From contig NZ_PZYY01000007.1 of NCBI RefSeq assembly GCF_003047265.1, forward strand, positions 310,001 through 374,000: a DNA stretch of 64,000 nucleotides, given 5' to 3'. The stretch's first letter is position 1, and each line of letters opens with the position of its first letter. The notes under the pieces are model-generated. The model searched no databases and had not been told where the DNA came from. It saw only the letters and a list, made by a program, of their open reading frames with translations. Below are positions 57,589-64,000 of the stretch, one piece after another. The stretch is from Nocardioides terrigena (GTDB lineage Bacteria > Actinomycetota > Actinomycetes > Propionibacteriales > Nocardioidaceae). A program made the position numbers and the translations under genes.

Positions 57589-60072
57589 ATGAAGACACCC
57601 CTGTCCTGGATCACCGAGTACGTCGACGTGCCCGACCACGTCAGCACCGACGAGCTCACCGCACGCCTCACCCTGACCGGGCTCAAGCTCGAGGGCATCC
57701 ACAGCCCCGGCGCCGCGATCACCGGTCCGCTGGTGGTCGGCCGGGTGCTCACGATGGAGCCCGAGCCGCAGAAGAACGGCAAGACCATCAACTGGTGCAC
57801 CGTCGACGTCGCCGACGCCAACGGGACCGGTGAGCCGCAGGGCATCGTGTGCGGCGCCCACAACTTCGCACCCGGTGACCTGGTCGTCGTGGTCCTGCCC
57901 GGCGGAGTGCTGCCGGGAGGCTTCGAGATCTCCGCGCGCAAGACCTACGGCCACGTCTCCTCGGGCATGATCTGCTCGGCCGCCGAGCTGGGCCTGGGCG
58001 ACGACCACGACGGCATCATCGTGCTGCCGGCCGACGCGGGGAAGCCCGGCGAGGACGTCCGCCCCCTGCTCGGCCTCGACGAGGAGATCATCGAGTTCGA
58101 GATCAACCCGGACCGGGCCTACGCCCTGTCCCTGCGCGGCATCGCCCGCGAGGTGCTGGTCTCCGTCGACGGGGCCAGCGGCTTCCGCGACCCGGCGCTC
58201 CGTGACACGCCCGCGGCCAACGACCAGGGACATCCGGTCGTGGTCGAGGATCCGACGGGCTGCCCCGTGTTCGTGGCCCGCACGGTCACCGGCTTCGACC
58301 CGACGTCACCCACCCCGGACTTCATCGCCCAGCGCCTCACCGCGGCGGGCATGCGTCCGATCTCGCTCGCCGTCGACGTCACCAACTACGTGATGCTCGA
58401 GACGGGGCGGCCGATCCACGGCTACGACGCCGACGCGCTGCAGGGACCGATCGTCGTACGCCGCGCGCGTGCGGGGGAGCGGCTCACGACCCTCGACGGC
58501 ACCGCCCGCACCCTGTCCGACGAGGACCTGGTCGTCACCGACGACTCGGGCATCATCGGCCTCGGCGGCGTGATGGGCGGGGAGTCGACCGAGATGTCGG
58601 CCACCACCACGCGTGTCCTCGTCGAGGCCGCGCACTGGGACGCGACCTCGATGTTCCGGACCGGCCGGCGGCACAAGATCACCTCCGAGGCCGGCAAGCG
58701 CAACGAGCGCGGCGTCGACGCGACCATCTGCGAGGCCGCGGCCGACCGGGTGGTCGAGCTGCTCACGACGTACGGCGGTGGGCAGGTCGACCCGGGCGTC
58801 ACCGTCGTCGGGACGCCCCCGCAGATGCCGACGATCACCGTGGCCGGCGACCGCGCCGCCCGGGTGTCCGGACTCGACATCAGCGAGGAGCGGGCCGTCG
58901 AGGCGCTGCGCGCCGTCGGGTGCGAGGTGACCGGCACCGGCACGCTCGAGGTCACCCCGCCGCCGTGGCGGCCCGACCTCACCGATCCCCAGGACACCAC
59001 CGAGGAGGTCATCCGCCTCGTCGGCTACGACACCATCCCCTCGGTGCTGCCCAAGGCCCCCGGTGGCCGCGGCCTCACCCGCACCCAGCTGCTGCGGCGC
59101 CGCATCGGCCGCACCATGGCCGGAGCCGGCTACGTCGAGGTGGTGACGTTCCCGTTCGTGGGTGACCACGACCTCGACGCCCTCGGGCTCCCGGCCGACG
59201 ACCCGCGCCGCACCACCCTGCGCCTCTCCAACCCGCTCAGCAGCGAGGCGCCGGGCATGACGACGACCCTGCTGCCCGCGCTGCTGCGCACGGCCGGCAA
59301 GAACGTCGGGCTCGGCACGACCTCGGTCGCGATCTTCGAGGCCGCGCCCGTCACGCTTCCCCGCGCGACGGAGCCGGCGCCGATCCTGCCGGTGGACCGG
59401 CGGCCCACCGACGCCGAGCTCGACGCCCTGACCAAGGCGCTGCCCGACCAGCCGCTGCACCTCGGTGTGGTGGCCACGGGTGAGGCCGAGGCCGCCGGCT
59501 GGTGGGGCGACGGTCGTGCTGTCTCGTGGTCGGACGCCGTGGACGCCGTCCAGGTGGTGGCGGAGGCGCTCGGCCTCGACCTGACGTCGCGCCCCGCCGA
59601 CACCGCCCCCTGGCACCCCGGGCGCTGCGCGGCCCTGCTGCTCGGCGACGTGCTCGTCGGCCACGCCGGGGAGCTGCACCCGCGGGTGTGCGCGGCCTTC
59701 GGCCTCCCGCCCCGGTCCGTCGCGGCCGAGGTCGACCTCGACGTGATGCTCGAGCACGCGGTGCACCTGCGGCCGTCGCCTACCTTCTCGTCCTACCCGG
59801 TCGCCAAGGAGGACGTGGCGCTCGTCGTCGACGAGACCGTGGCGGCCGCCGACGTGGAGGCCGCGCTGCGTGAGGGTGCCGGCCCGCTCCTGGAGTCGAT
59901 CCGCCTCTTCGACGTCTACACCGGCGAGCAGGTCGGCGAGGGGAAGAAGTCGCTGGCCTTCGCGCTGCGCTTCCGCGCCCCGGACCGCACCCTCAAGGAG
60001 GGTGAGTCCTCGGCGGCGCGCGACGCCGCCGTGCGGGTCGCCGCCGAGCGCACCGGGGCCGTCCAGCGCTGA
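57589..60072 (+). CDS. pheT: Phenylalanyl-tRNA synthetase beta subunit
   Basis: The 827-residue beta chain handles editing and tRNA binding. Domains in order are a tRNA-binding OB domain (about 40-150, with GIVCGAHNFAPGDLVVVVLPG), and the B3/B4 editing domain (about 210-390). B5 DNA-binding-like domains (TVAGDRAARVSGLDIS onward, about 400-480), a pseudo-catalytic core, and the C-terminal FDX-ACB domain (RPSPTFSSYPVAKEDVALVV to the end) follow. Length is normal. No terminator is obvious in the 6 nt before the convergent gene. Confidence 0.96.
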   Translation: MKTPLSWITEYVDVPDHVSTDELTARLTLTGLKLEGIHSPGAAITGPLVVGRVLTMEPEPQKNGKTINWCTVDVADANGTGEPQGIVCGAHNFAPGDLVVVVLPGGVLPGGFEISARKTYGHVSSGMICSAAELGLGDDHDGIIVLPADAGKPGEDVRPLLGLDEEIIEFEINPDRAYALSLRGIAREVLVSVDGASGFRDPALRDTPAANDQGHPVVVEDPTGCPVFVARTVTGFDPTSPTPDFIAQRLTAAGMRPISLAVDVTNYVMLETGRPIHGYDADALQGPIVVRRARAGERLTTLDGTARTLSDEDLVVTDDSGIIGLGGVMGGESTEMSATTTRVLVEAAHWDATSMFRTGRRHKITSEAGKRNERGVDATICEAAADRVVELLTTYGGGQVDPGVTVVGTPPQMPTITVAGDRAARVSGLDISEERAVEALRAVGCEVTGTGTLEVTPPPWRPDLTDPQDTTEEVIRLVGYDTIPSVLPKAPGGRGLTRTQLLRRRIGRTMAGAGYVEVVTFPFVGDHDLDALGLPADDPRRTTLRLSNPLSSEAPGMTTTLLPALLRTAGKNVGLGTTSVAIFEAAPVTLPRATEPAPILPVDRRPTDAELDALTKALPDQPLHLGVVATGEAEAAGWWGDGRAVSWSDAVDAVQVVAEALGLDLTSRPADTAPWHPGRCAALLLGDVLVGHAGELHPRVCAAFGLPPRSVAAEVDLDVMLEHAVHLRPSPTFSSYPVAKEDVALVVDETVAAADVEAALREGAGPLLESIRLFDVYTGEQVGEGKKSLAFALRFRAPDRTLKEGESSAARDAAVRVAAERTGAVQR

Positions 60073-60078
60073 GCCGGG

Positions 60079-60888
60079 TCAGTTGATCGGGTGGTCCACG
60101 ATCGCGCGGAAGCGGGCGAGGGCCTCCCGGTCACCGGCAATGGACAGCTCGGTGTCGTCGCCGCGGTGCCACAGCCAGGCATCGAGGGCGGCGGCGGGTC
60201 CGTCGACGACGACGTCGGGCTCGAGGCCGGCCGGCGCCTCGACGAGGTGCACGTCCTCCTCGTCGGCGATGACCTGACCGCTCTCGGGGTCGGTGCCGCT
60301 GAAGAGGCCCACCTGGGCCCACAGCTCGTCGCCGGTGTCGGTGCAGTCGAGCCGGACGTAGTGGGGGAGCGGCTCCCAGGAACCCCACGGCGGGCACCCG
60401 CCGTACATCACGCCGATGACCTCGGCGACCCCGTCGGCGGCCAGCCGGGGATCGACCTCCGAGGGAGTGCCCGCGACCAGCTCGGCGTCGATCCGGTGCA
60501 CCAGCGCCTCGTGCGCCTGCCGGCGCAGGATGAACCCCACGGTGTGGTCGTCGGACCAGGTCCACGCCTCGTCCGTCGGCGGAGCGTCCTCCAGGGCTGC
60601 GGCCAGGGCCGCGCTGGCGACGTCGTACGCCGCGAGCAGCTCCGGGTGGGTCGCGGGGCGCTCCGCGTCGTAGGCCTCCTCGCCCTCGGCGGGCTCGGCG
60701 GGACGGTCCGTCACGGCTCCGGCCCAGAAGCGCTGGACCTTGGTGAGGTGCCAGAGCAGGTCGGCGGCGTCCCAGTCGGGGCACGACGGCACCCGGGCGG
60801 CCGGGTCGGCGTCGGCCAGCACCGCTCGGAAGCGGGCGGACTCGGCTCGGATGTGGTCGAGGTAGTCCTCGGGCGTCAGTCGCGTCAT
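60079..60888 (-). CDS. Maleylpyruvate isomerase/DinB-like family protein (TIGR03083 type), copy 1
   Basis: A 269-residue protein of the mycothiol-dependent MDMPI-N/DinB-like superfamily. The four-helix bundle begins TPEDYLDHIRAESARFRAVL, with VPSCPDWDAADLLWHLTKVQRFW carrying the first metal-type histidine. ILRRQAHEALVHRIDAELVAG supplies the H-x3-H pair. The C-terminal half is an SCP2-like or MDMPI-C domain. Members use mycothiol as a thiol cofactor in isomerisation or detoxification; the substrate is unknown. ATG at 60888 has TACCGT 6 nt upstream on the minus strand. A second family member lies just beyond. Confidence 0.78.
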   Translation of the reverse strand: MTRLTPEDYLDHIRAESARFRAVLADADPAARVPSCPDWDAADLLWHLTKVQRFWAGAVTDRPAEPAEGEEAYDAERPATHPELLAAYDVASAALAAALEDAPPTDEAWTWSDDHTVGFILRRQAHEALVHRIDAELVAGTPSEVDPRLAADGVAEVIGVMYGGCPPWGSWEPLPHYVRLDCTDTGDELWAQVGLFSGTDPESGQVIADEEDVHLVEAPAGLEPDVVVDGPAAALDAWLWHRGDDTELSIAGDREALARFRAIVDHPIN

Positions 60889-60894
60889 CGCCCC

Positions 60895-60900
60895 ACGGTA
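60895..60900 (-). promoter_or_regulatory. Leaderless-type -10 box for MDMPI-like copy 1
   Basis: ACGGTA on the plus strand reads TACCGT on the minus strand and ends 6 nt before the ATG at 60888. Confidence 0.5.
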
Positions 60901-60901
60901 G

Positions 60902-63347
<2,446 letters not shown>

Positions 63348-63351
<4 letters not shown>

Positions 63352-64000
63352 CCACGACCCATCCCGCAGGATTCACCGCCGCCGGCGTCGAGGCCGGCCT
63401 CAAGACGAGCGGGGGCAAGGACCTCGCCCTCGTCGTCAACGCCGGACCGACGTACGACTCCGCCACCGTCTTCACCGCCAACCGCTGCAAGGCCAACCCG
63501 ATCCTCTGGAGCCAGGAGGTGGTCAAGGACGGCACCGTCCGCGCGGTCGTCCTCAACTCCGGGGGCGCCAACTGCTACACCGGCCCCGACGGCTTCCAGA
63601 CCACCCACGCGGTCGCCGAGCGCGTGGCCGAGCGCCTCGGCATCGGCGCCATCGACGTCGTCGTCTGCTCCACCGGCCTGATCGGCCTGGCCAACGACCG
63701 CGACGCCCTGCTCGCCGGTGTCGACGACGCGCACGCGCAGCTCTCCTCCGACGGCGGCCCCGCGGCCGCCGAGGCGATCATGACCACCGACTCGGTGAGC
63801 AAGCAGGTCGTGGTCGAGGGAGCCGGCTGGTCGATCGGCGGGATGGCCAAGGGTGCCGGGATGCTCGCGCCCCAGCTCGCGACGATGCTGGTGGTGCTGA
63901 CCACCGACGCCGTCGTCCCCGCCGCCGACCTCGACGCTGCCCTGCGCGCCGCGACGAGCGTCTCCTTCGACCGCCTCGACGCCGACGGGTGCATGTCCAC
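63348..64000 (+). CDS. argJ: Glutamate N-acetyltransferase / amino-acid acetyltransferase, 5' part
   Basis: ArgJ recycles the acetyl group from N-acetylornithine to glutamate. The window holds the first 217 codons and then ends, so the C-terminal beta chain is incomplete. The self-cleavage site is at T179 in LAPQLATMLVVLT, where the threonine becomes the nucleophile of the beta chain. SGGANCYTG and CSTGLIG are the oxyanion-hole motifs. GTG 63348 overlaps the ACT gene stop, with AGGAGA upstream. The gene order argC-(ACT)-argJ starts the arginine operon. Confidence 0.93.

Overview
This window is a dense, very GC-rich stretch of an actinobacterial chromosome. It has many GTG/TTG starts, 1 to 14 nt stop/start overlaps between neighbours, an mIHF gene next to gmk-rpoZ-coaBC-metK-priA, and DinB/maleylpyruvate-isomerase-type (mycothiol-associated) proteins. 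Gene content and style fit a Nocardioides-like member of the Propionibacteriales; that assignment is inference. I see no rRNA, tRNA, CRISPR array, insertion sequence, integrase or phage gene. No gap without a gene exceeds 300 bases; the largest (48303-48566) is the infC leader.

Layout. 1-2041: a thiolase and a convergent methyltransferase. 2108-4908: pyrR-pyrB-pyrC behind a PyrR-binding leader. 4920-11076: accessory cargo (isochorismatase-like hydrolase, flavin-binding PPOX protein, VOC protein, an unknown, a CoA-transferase/hydrolase, an AlkZ-like winged-helix protein and an ABC-F ATPase). 11125-19181: the second half of the pyrimidine locus, carA-carB-pyrD-pyrK-(pyrDB-like)-pyrF, starting from a second PyrR-binding leader. 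19178-25738: lipoprotein, mihF, gmk, rpoZ, coaBC, metK, priA. 25790-31547: def, fmt, an MFS carrier, a secreted GH16-like protein, a YjbR-fold protein and rsmB. 31685-37642: secreted protein, lipoprotein, cation/proton antiporter, LigD-type polymerase, lipid kinase, rpe and a second YjbR-fold gene. 37741-42002: FMN riboswitch followed by ribD-ribE-ribM-ribBA-ribH. 42027-43576: hisE-hisG-PH protein. 43584-48302: sugar epimerase, double GNAT, and a three-gene minus-strand cluster (membrane protein, PLP aldolase-like, P-loop kinase), then an SseB-like gene. 48308-50810: infC-rpmI-rplT and an rRNA/tRNA methyltransferase. 50826-56272: DUF4031, a soluble PAS kinase, a LysE exporter, and a response regulator with a histidine kinase fused to a large membrane domain. 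56283-60072: possible leader ORF, pheS, pheT. 60079-61720: two DinB/MDMPI proteins. 61738-64000: ArgR-type operator, argC, an ACT-domain protein and argJ, which runs off the end.

How it works together. UMP synthesis is encoded in two blocks, each with its own copy of the same promoter-proximal RNA hairpin. In each, the Shine-Dalgarno lies in the lower stem of a PyrR-type hairpin with a CNGNGA loop, so both blocks can be repressed by PyrR at translation. The second block carries a normal quinone-type PyrD, a complete PyrK electron-transfer subunit, and a PyrDB-like flavoprotein that has lost its catalytic cysteine and several orotate-contacting asparagines. This is the most unusual combination in the window. 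Riboflavin synthesis and uptake share one FMN-controlled operon. Translation genes use local RNA control: infC has an ATC start behind an attenuator-like hairpin. About eighteen genes have a TANNNT -10 box 6 to 8 nt before the start codon, so leaderless transcription appears to be a main mode of expression here.
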